Below, in pieces: positions 57,359-64,000 of a stretch of 64,000 nucleotides of DNA. Position numbers and translations under genes: made by a program. Every line of letters starts with the position of its first letter. Position 1 is the stretch's first letter. The DNA comes from Serratia fonticola (GTDB lineage Bacteria > Pseudomonadota > Gammaproteobacteria > Enterobacterales > Enterobacteriaceae), in the NCBI RefSeq assembly GCF_001006005.1, contig NZ_CP011254.1:5394001-5458000 (forward strand), written 5' to 3'. Below the pieces are notes generated by a model, which was given only the letters and a program-made list of their open reading frames with translations, ran no database searches and had not been told where the DNA came from.

Positions 57359-57553
57359 CCCCTCACCCTAACCCTCTCCCAAAAGGAGAGGGGACCGATC
57401 GAGTTGGGCTGAAAGTCTAATGATTCACCTTGAACACCGACTGGTGCATCTTGGTTATAGGGGCGAACGAGTTTGCTGAGATTATCGTTTTACTTCCAAA
57501 CGAGCAGGGGCAATCAGCTCCCTCTCCCTGTGGGAGAGGGTTGGGGTGAGGGG
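57359..57553. repeat. REPIN-like paired palindromic repeat, copy 3
   Basis: The arms CCCCTCACCCTAACCCTCTC with GGAGAGGGG, and CTCCCTCTCCCTGTGGGAGA with GGTTGGGGTGAGGGG, are inverted to each other around about 120 bp that differ from copies 1 and 2. It fills nearly the whole paaK-paaX spacer and may decouple the catabolic operon from the regulator gene. About 55 bp remain for a paaX promoter. Confidence 0.87.
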
Positions 57554-57612
57554 CAAGCCTTTGTCGTTTATGCTAATGTCGTGTCTCAGCAAAGGCTTAC
57601 CCAGGGAAAAAT

Positions 57613-58554
57613 ATGGAACATAAACTGGACGACTTTATCCGCCATGCGTTAAGTGCCCAACCGATCAGCGGCACCTCGCTGATCATCTCACTCTACGGCG
57701 ATGCGCTGAGCCATCGCGGCGGTGAGGTGTGGCTGGGCAGCTTAAGCGCACTGCTGGAAGCCCTGGGCTTCGGCGATCGCTTTGTGCGTACCTCGGTATT
57801 TCGTTTGCAAAAAGAAGGTTGGCTGGACGTAGAGAAGCTTGGGCGGCGCAGCTATTACCGCGTTACCGAACAGGGTATGCGCCAGTTTCGCCATGCCGAA
57901 TCCAAAATCTACCTCAGCGAACAGCCGCAGTGGGATGGCAAGTGGGAGCTACTGCTGTTGGAAAGTGCGGAAAAAACCGAGCGTGTACGGCTGAAAAAAG
58001 AGCTGGGCTGGCTGGGCTTTGGCCAGATCGCCAACAACCTGATGGCCGCGCCCACCCATGCGCAAACCGACGTCACCGCCCTGCTTGGCGAGCTCAACGC
58101 TAGTGAACAGGTGATCTACTTCCGTGCCGACTATCCCTATAACCGTTCCGAACAGACGCTGCGGCAAATGGTCGCTAACTGCTGGTCGTTGAGCGAGGTG
58201 GCCGGTTACTACCATGAGTTTATCGTCTCCTTCCGCCCGTTGATGGCCTTACTGCGCGAAGCCGACGAGCAGGAACTGACGCCCCTGCGATGCTTTCAGA
58301 TTAAGCTATTATTAATCCACTTTTTCCGCCGCGTGGTGTTGAAAGATCCTCTGCTGCCAGATGCCCTGTTACCCGCTCAATGGGAAGGCCAAATCGCCCG
58401 CAACCTGTGCATCAATATCTATCAGCGAGTGGATCGCGCCGCAACGGAATATGTCAGCGCTTTGGCAGAAACCTCCATCGGCACCTTACCTGCACCCAGT
58501 GCCGGTTACTATCGCCGCTTTGGCGGACTGCCGCGCGATCCCACTACATTTTGA
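57613..58554 (+). CDS. paaX: Phenylacetate operon repressor PaaX
   Basis: PaaX is a GntR-like repressor of the paa promoters, released by phenylacetyl-CoA. The 313-residue protein has an N-terminal winged helix (residues about 15-85: ISGTSLIISLYGDALSHRGG; RTSVFRLQKEGWLDVEKLGR) and the PaaX-specific C-terminal domain (PAQWEGQIARNLCINIYQRV). Its likely operators lie 10 kb away between paaZ and paaA. It precedes paaY by 12 bp, so the two are co-transcribed. Confidence 0.96.
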   Translation: MEHKLDDFIRHALSAQPISGTSLIISLYGDALSHRGGEVWLGSLSALLEALGFGDRFVRTSVFRLQKEGWLDVEKLGRRSYYRVTEQGMRQFRHAESKIYLSEQPQWDGKWELLLLESAEKTERVRLKKELGWLGFGQIANNLMAAPTHAQTDVTALLGELNASEQVIYFRADYPYNRSEQTLRQMVANCWSLSEVAGYYHEFIVSFRPLMALLREADEQELTPLRCFQIKLLLIHFFRRVVLKDPLLPDALLPAQWEGQIARNLCINIYQRVDRAATEYVSALAETSIGTLPAPSAGYYRRFGGLPRDPTTF

Positions 58555-58566
58555 GGAGTTTGCGCT

Positions 58567-59163
58567 ATGCCCGTGTATCAGATTGACGGCTTGACGCCGG
58601 TGGTCGATCCCAGCAGCTATGTTCACCCCACTGCGGTACTGATTGGCGACGTGATTATCGGCAAAGGCGTCTACATCGGCCCCAATGCCAGCCTGCGTGG
58701 CGACTTTGGGCGCATTGTGGTCGAAGACGGTGCCAACGTGCAGGATAATTGCGTGATGCACGGCTTCCCGCTGCAGGACACGGTAGTCGAACAAGATGGG
58801 CATATCGGCCACAGCGCCATACTGCACGGTTGCCGCGTGCGCCGTAACGCGATGATCGGCATGAATGCCGTCATCATGGACGGTGCGGTCATTGGTGAGA
58901 ACTCCATTGTCGGCGCGGGTTCCTTCGTCAAGGCCGCCGCGGAGATTGCCGCCAACCAACTGGTGATTGGCAGCCCGGCAAGGGTGATCCGCGAACTGAC
59001 CGAACAGGAATTAGCCTGGAAACGCACTGGCACACTCCAGTATCAGGAGCTGGTCTTACGCTGCAAAAACAGCCTGAAAGAAGTGGCCCCTCTCACTGAA
59101 CCAGAGCCAGGCCGCCAACGCCTGAATTTTGGCGACCACATCATCCCCAAAAGCCAACTTTAG
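58567..59163 (+). CDS. paaY: Hexapeptide thioesterase/carbonic-anhydrase-like protein PaaY
   Basis: PaaY is a trimeric left-handed beta-helix protein related to gamma-carbonic anhydrases; it acts as a thioesterase for paa intermediates. The 198-residue sequence has repeated hexapeptides ([20 protein letters not shown]) and metal-binding histidines in [10 protein letters not shown] and [10 protein letters not shown]. It is coupled to paaX. A short hairpin follows the stop. Confidence 0.95.
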   Translation: MPVYQIDGLTPVVDPSSYVHPTAVLIGDVIIGKGVYIGPNASLRGDFGRIVVEDGANVQDNCVMHGFPLQDTVVEQDGHIGHSAILHGCRVRRNAMIGMNAVIMDGAVIGENSIVGAGSFVKAAAEIAANQLVIGSPARVIRELTEQELAWKRTGTLQYQELVLRCKNSLKEVAPLTEPEPGRQRLNFGDHIIPKSQL

Positions 59164-59170
59164 TGCTTGG

Positions 59171-59186
59171 CCGGGCCGCAGCCCGG
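59171..59186. terminator. Hairpin between convergent paaY and permease genes
   Basis: A perfect 6-bp GC stem CCGGGC / GCCCGG with a 4-base loop lies between stop codons at 59163 and 59193. It lacks a clear T-run, so its termination role is tentative. Confidence 0.45.
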
Positions 59187-59192
59187 TCAACA

Positions 59193-60596
59193 TTACTCCA
59201 AACTCTGTACCGGTGCTTCAGCTGCAACCGATGCCTGCCCTCGTCGACTGTAGAAATAGATGGCGATCAACAGCGCGGTGAAGGGAATGCCAAACCACAG
59301 CGTCATTCTAAAGAAGTCGGTGAATAGCGTAGTTATCATTAGCCCGGCCATCAGGAGCGCCCCCGCCAAGGTAAAGTAAGGATAACCCCACATGCGGAAC
59401 TTGAGGTGCGTCTGCGTATGCTGGCGGCGGAAGAACAGGTGGGTAACAAAGATCATCAGCCAGGTGAAACAGGCACCGTACACCGAGATCGACATCATCA
59501 CCGCGAACGATTTCTCTGGAGCGGCAATACTCAGCACGATAGAGACAATAATCCCCACGCAAGAGAGCGCCAGCGCGTTGACCGGAATACCCCGTTTGCT
59601 GAGCCGCCCCAGCGCCGCCGGTGCCTGCCCGGCACGGGACAGTGAAAACATCATGCGGGTGGTTATATACAACTGGCTGTTCATGGCAGACAGTGCAGCA
59701 ATCAGTACCACAAAGTTAAAGATCCCGGCGGCGGCAGGCAGATGGATCACGTTCATCGCCACCAGGAACGGGCTTTCACCGGTGCCAGACTGCCGCCACG
59801 GCACGATGGCCAGCATCAGCGCTATCGACATCATATAGAAGATAAACAGCCGCAGAATGGTGCCTTTGAAGGCGCTTTTCACGGCAACCACCGGGTTTTT
59901 CGCTTCCCCTGCGGCAACCGCGATCATCTCAATACTCAGATAGCTGAATATCGAAACGATCACCGCAAACCACATGCCTTTCACCCCGAACGGGAAAAAG
60001 CCACCGTTGTCGGTGAAGTTACGGATGCCGAAGGTCGGGTTGGCGGAAAACGCCAGGATGCCGATACCAATCATGATAAACGCCGAAATGGCCACCACCT
60101 TGACGGTAGAGAGTGCATACTCCACCTGGCCAAAAGACTTGACCCCAACCACGTTGACGACGATCACCGCCGCCGAGAACAACAGCACCCACGGCCAGAT
60201 CGGCGTACCTGGGAACCAGAACTGCATATACATGCCGATGGCGGTCACCTCGGTGCCCACTGCCAACACCACGCAAGACCAATAGGAATAACGCACCAGA
60301 AAGCCAAACAACGGGCTGAGATAGAACTCTGCATAATCGCCGAACGATCCTGGGGTTGGGTGCTCGGAGGTCATTTCCGCCAGGCATCCCATCAGCAGCA
60401 GCGCAATCACCCCGCCGATAAAATAGCTCAGCAGTACGCTTGGCCCAGCCATTTGGATCGCGTAAGCACTCCCCAGGAACAAGCCGGTACCGATGGCCCC
60501 ACCGATAGCCAGCATCGACATCTGCCCGGCGGTCAGGTGCTTTTTCAGCCCATCCTGCCGCCGGGCGATAGCGTCAAAACGTTTCGCGTCTTTCAT
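59193..60596 (-). CDS. Amino-acid permease (APC/AAT family)
   Basis: The 467-residue inner-membrane protein has 12 predicted helices and the AAT-family signature LSIGG-type loop (MSMLAIGGAIGTGLFLGSAY) and EMTSEHPTPGSFGDYAEFYL. The group imports aromatic, branched or small amino acids, or GABA; I cannot fix the substrate. It is the last gene of a minus-strand unit with an aminotransferase (15 bp upstream), RidA and an arylformamidase-like hydrolase, so tryptophan, kynurenine or another aromatic amino acid is a reasonable guess. Confidence 0.85.
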   Translation of the reverse strand: MKDAKRFDAIARRQDGLKKHLTAGQMSMLAIGGAIGTGLFLGSAYAIQMAGPSVLLSYFIGGVIALLLMGCLAEMTSEHPTPGSFGDYAEFYLSPLFGFLVRYSYWSCVVLAVGTEVTAIGMYMQFWFPGTPIWPWVLLFSAAVIVVNVVGVKSFGQVEYALSTVKVVAISAFIMIGIGILAFSANPTFGIRNFTDNGGFFPFGVKGMWFAVIVSIFSYLSIEMIAVAAGEAKNPVVAVKSAFKGTILRLFIFYMMSIALMLAIVPWRQSGTGESPFLVAMNVIHLPAAAGIFNFVVLIAALSAMNSQLYITTRMMFSLSRAGQAPAALGRLSKRGIPVNALALSCVGIIVSIVLSIAAPEKSFAVMMSISVYGACFTWLMIFVTHLFFRRQHTQTHLKFRMWGYPYFTLAGALLMAGLMITTLFTDFFRMTLWFGIPFTALLIAIYFYSRRGQASVAAEAPVQSLE

Positions 60597-60611
60597 GGTT
60601 GCTCACCTTTT

Positions 60612-61796
60612 CTATGCGGTACGGGTAACGTCAAGGATGGCGGCGGTCACATAGTCCAGGTTTTGCTGGTTCAGGCCAGGCAGGCACATCCTGCCAGGCG
60701 CCACCAGATAAATGGAATATTGCTGCCGCAGTTGGCCGAGCTGGCGTTCATTCAACCCGGTGTAGCTGAACATGCCCTTTTGATCGCGAATGCGGGTGTA
60801 GTCCAGCGTGGTACCGCCCTGCTCCAGGCCAGCAGCCAGGCCAACGCGCATCTGTTTGATGCGTTGGCGCATGGTGGTCAATTCACTGGCCCACTGTTGA
60901 TATAGCTGTGGGTCTGCCAGCAGGGTTTCCACAATCTGGCTGCCGTGAGTCGGCGGGCAGGAATAACTGCGGCGGATCAGCGTCTTCAATGCGCCTTTCA
61001 CGTTCACCGCAGCCTCAGCCGTAGCACAGCGCACCGATAGCCCCCCTAAACGCTGGCCATACAGCGCCACGTTCTTGGAAAAGGAGTTGCTGACCAGAAA
61101 ATCCACGTCGGTTTTCAACATCGCCCGCAGTGCGAAGCAGTCTTCGTCCAGCCCGTCGCCAAAGCCTTGATAGGCGATGTCAAAGAAAGGCAGCAGCCGA
61201 CGCCGTTGCACCACCTCGATCACTGCCTGCCATTGTGATGGGTTGAGATCGGTGCCAGTGGGGTTATGGCAGCAAGGATGCAGTAGCACCACCGCCCCTT
61301 CCGGCAAAGCAGAGAGCGTGTCGAGCATGGCTTCAAAACGCAGTTGACCAGACGCATCGTCAAAATACGGGTAGGTATTCACCTTCAAGCCAGCGCCTTC
61401 GAAGATCGCCCAGTGGTTGGCCCAGGTAGGATCGGAAACCCAGATTTCGCGACGTGCCAGATAGTGATGAATAAAATCAGCGCCCAGCTTCAGCGCTCCA
61501 GAGCCCCCCACAGTTTGTACCGTGGCAATACGGTCCGCCGGTTCACCAAACAGCAGCGTCTGGATCTGGCGGGCAAACAGTGCAGAACCTTCGATTGGCG
61601 GGTAAGTATGTGGCCGTTGTTGTTCCAGTAAACGCTGTTCGGCAATATGTACGGCCTGCATCAGGGGAATATTACCCTGATGATCGTAATACAGACCGAT
61701 ACCCAAATTAACCTTTTGCGGATTAGCATCCTGCATATAGGCTTCCATCAGAGACATAATAGGATCGGGTGTTGACGGGGTAATATGTGCGAACAT
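60612..61796 (-). CDS. AspC/TyrB-type class I aminotransferase
   Basis: This 394-residue PLP enzyme has the Schiff-base lysine in SNSFSKNVALYGQRLGGLSV, the cofactor-binding NPTGTDLNPSQW and DIAYQGFG motifs, and the carboxylate-binding arginine in APGRMCLPGLN. It should transaminate aspartate, aromatic amino acids or kynurenine. In this cluster kynurenine (giving kynurenate after ring closure) or phenylalanine (feeding phenylacetate) are the attractive substrates. It is 15 bp upstream of the permease gene, and about 60 bp downstream of ridA. Confidence 0.9.
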   Translation of the reverse strand: MFAHITPSTPDPIMSLMEAYMQDANPQKVNLGIGLYYDHQGNIPLMQAVHIAEQRLLEQQRPHTYPPIEGSALFARQIQTLLFGEPADRIATVQTVGGSGALKLGADFIHHYLARREIWVSDPTWANHWAIFEGAGLKVNTYPYFDDASGQLRFEAMLDTLSALPEGAVVLLHPCCHNPTGTDLNPSQWQAVIEVVQRRRLLPFFDIAYQGFGDGLDEDCFALRAMLKTDVDFLVSNSFSKNVALYGQRLGGLSVRCATAEAAVNVKGALKTLIRRSYSCPPTHGSQIVETLLADPQLYQQWASELTTMRQRIKQMRVGLAAGLEQGGTTLDYTRIRDQKGMFSYTGLNERQLGQLRQQYSIYLVAPGRMCLPGLNQQNLDYVTAAILDVTRTA

Positions 61797-61857
61797 AGAT
61801 TATCCTTAACTCATTATGTAATGAATCAGCAAGTGAATATTATTTTATGAGAATTAA

Positions 61858-62229
61858 TTACGCTGTGGCGCTAACGGTGATTTCTATTTTCATCCCTGGC
61901 ACCACTAACTTATCAACAATCACCGTTGAGCGGTTGGGATACGGATAATTAAAATACTGTTTGTAGATTTGATCGAGCAACTTAACGTCATTAACATCGG
62001 TAAGATAAACAATAACCTGTAATACATTATCGCTATGGCTATTGGCGGCCTTCAGCGTGGTGGCTAAATTATCAAACGTCAGCGTGATTTGTTTTTCCGG
62101 GTCGCCGGTTTCAATAGTACCATCCTGGCGGACCGGGCCATGGGCGGTGAATAACATCCCACCACCTTTGGTCGCCCATGAAAAAGGTTGCCCGATCTCC
62201 GGCAGGCCGGTTTCAATGACTGTGCGCAT
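61858..62229 (-). CDS. RidA-family enamine/imine deaminase
   Basis: The 123-residue Rid protein has the family core (MLFTAHGPVRQDGTIETGDP; VIVYLTDVNDVKLLDQIYKQ) and the key arginine in YPNRSTVIVDKLVVPGMKIE. The Glu of KIE is also present, while the Cys of classic RidA is replaced by Thr. RidA hydrolyses reactive 2-aminoacrylate-type products of PLP enzymes, fitting its place before an aminotransferase. The start at 62229 has GGAGAG upstream and overlaps the end of the hydrolase gene by 17 bp; a longer frame to 62388 lies inside that gene. Confidence 0.9.
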   Translation of the reverse strand: MRTVIETGLPEIGQPFSWATKGGGMLFTAHGPVRQDGTIETGDPEKQITLTFDNLATTLKAANSHSDNVLQVIVYLTDVNDVKLLDQIYKQYFNYPYPNRSTVIVDKLVVPGMKIEITVSATA

Positions 62230-63028
62230 CAAGGTACTCTCCATCGGTAAGCAGGAAACGGTGCAGGGCGCCATCGGCAGCAAATACCGCATCCAGCACG
62301 CTGTAATGATTGGCACCGGGGAGCGCATATCGGCTAACCGGCAGCCCCTGCTCCCGCAATGCGGAATAATAATAAAGCGATTGCCCAATCAGCTCCGGCA
62401 GTTCCGCCGCGCCGTAAAATAGCACCATGGGCTTCAAAGATAGCGGTATATTACGCGCCGGGCTTAAGGCCTCTATCTGCTGGCTGGTCAGCTTTAGCTG
62501 TTGGTTTACGTAGCTCACCAGCAGCGGCTGCAACTCAAAAATACCGCTGATGGGAAACACCGCCTGCACCAGCGGATGGTGTTGCCAATATGCCGCCAAA
62601 TGTCCACCGGCAGAATGACCAGTGAGATAAACCGGCTTATCGCCACGCGGCTTCAGCCGCCGATCGATGACATCCAGCGCTACCCCAATTTGCTGACAAA
62701 TATCAGCCAGGTTAGCCGCTGGTGCCAGGGTATATTCCACCAGCACCACATCAAAACCTAATGACAATGGCGTGCTGGCAATAAATGCAAAATCCTGTTT
62801 ATCACAAAACTGCCAATAGCCGCCGTGAATAAATATTATCGTGCCTTTATATTCTTCAGTTGAATAAAACCAGTCAAAAACTTCACGCGGCGCATCCCCA
62901 TAAGCCATATTCAACTCATGACGTTGCTGTTGGTAAACTCGCTGACTGCGGGATTGAAATGAGAGCAGGATCTCGTTTTCATCAGCCACCGTCGTTGCGT
63001 TATCGTAACTGCCCGCTAGAAGTTTCAT
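62213..63028 (-). CDS. Alpha/beta hydrolase, arylformamidase (kynurenine formamidase)-like
   Basis: The 271-residue hydrolase resembles the animal-type arylformamidase family: oxyanion-hole motif FIHGGYWQF, nucleophile motif YLTGHSAGGHLAAYW, acidic residue in FYGAAELPELIGQS (Glu where Asp is usual) and the catalytic His in PGANHYSVLD. It would hydrolyse N-formylkynurenine to kynurenine. It is unrelated to the cyclase-type bacterial KynB, so I leave out a symbol. It heads the hydrolase-ridA-aminotransferase-permease unit and overlaps ridA by 17 bp. Other small ester substrates are possible. Confidence 0.82.
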   Translation of the reverse strand: MKLLAGSYDNATTVADENEILLSFQSRSQRVYQQQRHELNMAYGDAPREVFDWFYSTEEYKGTIIFIHGGYWQFCDKQDFAFIASTPLSLGFDVVLVEYTLAPAANLADICQQIGVALDVIDRRLKPRGDKPVYLTGHSAGGHLAAYWQHHPLVQAVFPISGIFELQPLLVSYVNQQLKLTSQQIEALSPARNIPLSLKPMVLFYGAAELPELIGQSLYYYSALREQGLPVSRYALPGANHYSVLDAVFAADGALHRFLLTDGEYLDAHSH

Positions 63029-63065
63029 ATATTAAACTTTGTTTATTATTTAAGATGTGAGTTAA

Positions 63066-63094
63066 CTATTAGCAACATGTTAAAATATTGTCAA
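63066..63094 (-). promoter_or_regulatory. Candidate sigma-70 promoter for the hydrolase-ridA unit
   Basis: On the minus strand a consensus -35 TTGACA is followed after 17 bp by TAATAG as a weak -10. The leader to the start at 63028 would be about 30 bases. No strong ribosome-binding site is visible. Confidence 0.45.
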
Positions 63095-63186
63095 GATGGC
63101 TGATACGGCAATGCGTGATCGGCGATATAAATTTATTTTTTCCGGCAATAAGTTTCACTGGTTAAACATTTTCGCCGTTACTTTAA

Positions 63187-63204
63187 AGTTTCATCCATGA
63201 AACT
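63187..63204. promoter_or_regulatory. Perfect 18-bp palindrome, possible operator
   Basis: AGTTTCAT-CC-ATGAAACT is a perfect inverted repeat, and a related half-site (AAGTTTCAC) lies about 35 bp to its left (63149-63157). It sits between the hydrolase promoter candidate and the IS481 end. It may bind a regulator of this unit; no regulator gene is visible before the insertion sequence. Confidence 0.5.
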
Positions 63205-63299
63205 CGAAAATAAATTGGGTAAATTGCATAGGTGTTTAACGTGCCTCAGCCCTACCCCTTACGCGACAACAACACTGCACAGCCCCCTCTCCTTCGGGG

Positions 63300-64000
63300 T
63301 GTACAGACCGGGGACATCATGAACACTTGTTCGGGGACATGGTAGACACTTACAACATAGGTATGAGTACTTCTGAGTGGAGCTGCTTATGCCGTGGAAT
63401 GAGAGATCTGCCATGTCATTACGTACCGAGTTTGTGCTTTTCGCCTCGCAAGAAGGCGCTAATATCCGTGCGCTATGCCGTCAGTTCGGCATAGCGCCTG
63501 CTACCGCATACAAGTGGTTACACCGCTGGCTCTCTGACGGGCCGGACGGTCTGAACGAACGCTCCAGGGTGCCACACCATTCCCCTTCCAGAACACCCGA
63601 TATCGTTGTCCAACACCTCCGCGCTGCGCATCTGGCCCATCCGATGTGGGGGGCGCGCAAGCTCAAGCGGTGGCTTGAGATGCAGGGGCATACGTTACCT
63701 GCCGCCAGCACCGTGCATAACCTGATGCGCCGCCATGACCTGCTACCGGGTGGCCCATCACCAATGCCCACTGTTGGACGCTTTGAACATGATGCACCGA
63801 ACCAGCTCTGGCAGATGGACTTTAAAGGCCACTTCCCCTTCGCCGAAGGGCGTTGCCATCCGCTGACCCTGCTGGATGACCATTCACGCTTCTCGCTCTG
63901 TCTGGCGCACTGCCCAGACGAACGACGCGTCACCGTGCAGTCTCAGTTGGTAGCGGTGTTCGAACGTTATGGCTTGCCGGAGAGAATGACCATGGATAAC
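63300..64000 (+). mobile_element. IS481-family insertion sequence (left part)
   Basis: The left end is placed at TGTACAGACCGGGGACATCA (63300), since a TG start and the tandem CGGGGACAT motifs (at 63309 and again near 63332) resemble IS481-type ends. The transposase gene begins at 63389, and the element runs past the window edge. The exact left boundary and the target duplication cannot be confirmed without the right end. Confidence 0.75.
63389..64000 (+). CDS. IS481-family transposase (C-terminus outside window)
   Basis: The first 204 codons read without a stop. An N-terminal helix-turn-helix (GANIRALCRQFGIAPATAYK) is followed by the start of the rve/DDE integrase core: first catalytic Asp in APNQLWQMDFKGHF and second in PLTLLDDHSRFSL. 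The third acidic residue would lie outside the window. The start at 63389 (MPWNERSAMSLRTEF) is typical for this family. It appears intact so far. Confidence 0.9.
   Translation, partial: MPWNERSAMSLRTEFVLFASQEGANIRALCRQFGIAPATAYKWLHRWLSDGPDGLNERSRVPHHSPSRTPDIVVQHLRAAHLAHPMWGARKLKRWLEMQGHTLPAASTVHNLMRRHDLLPGGPSPMPTVGRFEHDAPNQLWQMDFKGHFPFAEGRCHPLTLLDDHSRFSLCLAHCPDERRVTVQSQLVAVFERYGLPERMTMDN

Overview
The window looks like the chromosome of an enterobacterium close to Serratia. The proteins read as near-full-length relatives of Escherichia/Salmonella/Yersinia proteins (FlhDC, Tsr, MgtB, RcsA, DsrB, PaaA-K). The flhDC-mot-che-flh order is enterobacterial, and an ERIC element of the usual size is present. 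The genus is inferred from general similarity, not from a search.

Positions 1-22400 carry motility and chemotaxis genes: flgE (cut by the window edge), flgD, flgC and flgB on the minus strand; flgA and flgMN divergent on the plus strand; a small LysR/membrane-protein insert (4.6-6.2 kb); then, reading leftward on the minus strand from 22.4 kb, flhDC, motAB-cheAW, tsr, a second receptor gene, cheRBYZ and flhBAE. A FliA-type promoter precedes flgM and another precedes tsr. Upstream of flhD is a long A+T-rich regulatory region with a perfect CRP site, followed by an orphan Hha/YmoA-family gene and uspC.

Positions 24.9-46 kb are a patchwork of metabolism, stress and regulation: curA, sbmC, tryptophan 2,3-dioxygenase (kynA), a 2-oxoglutarate oxygenase with a divergent AraC regulator, mgtCB with a PhoP box and long leader, a LysR/PLP-decarboxylase pair, a GNAT acetyltransferase, rcsA-dsrB, a cold-shock gene, a voltage-gated potassium channel with a zinc-ribbon tail, a quinone oxidoreductase, small envelope/stress proteins and a diguanylate cyclase.

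Positions 45.3-59.2 kb hold a complete phenylacetate degradation cluster: paaZ divergent from paaABCDEFGHIJK, then paaX and paaY. Two 40-bp PaaX-type operators lie at matching positions in front of paaZ and paaA, with a CRP-like site between them. Next, on the minus strand, is a four-gene unit: arylformamidase-like hydrolase, RidA, AspC/TyrB-type aminotransferase and amino-acid permease. With the distant kynA it could form a tryptophan-kynurenine-kynurenate route, or the last two genes could feed aromatic amino acids toward the adjacent paa pathway. The window ends inside an IS481-family insertion sequence.

Repeats include three REPIN-like elements (paired inverted palindromes about 160-195 bp overall with unrelated interiors) and one ERIC element between mgtC and mgtB. 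No tRNA, rRNA or CRISPR array was seen.
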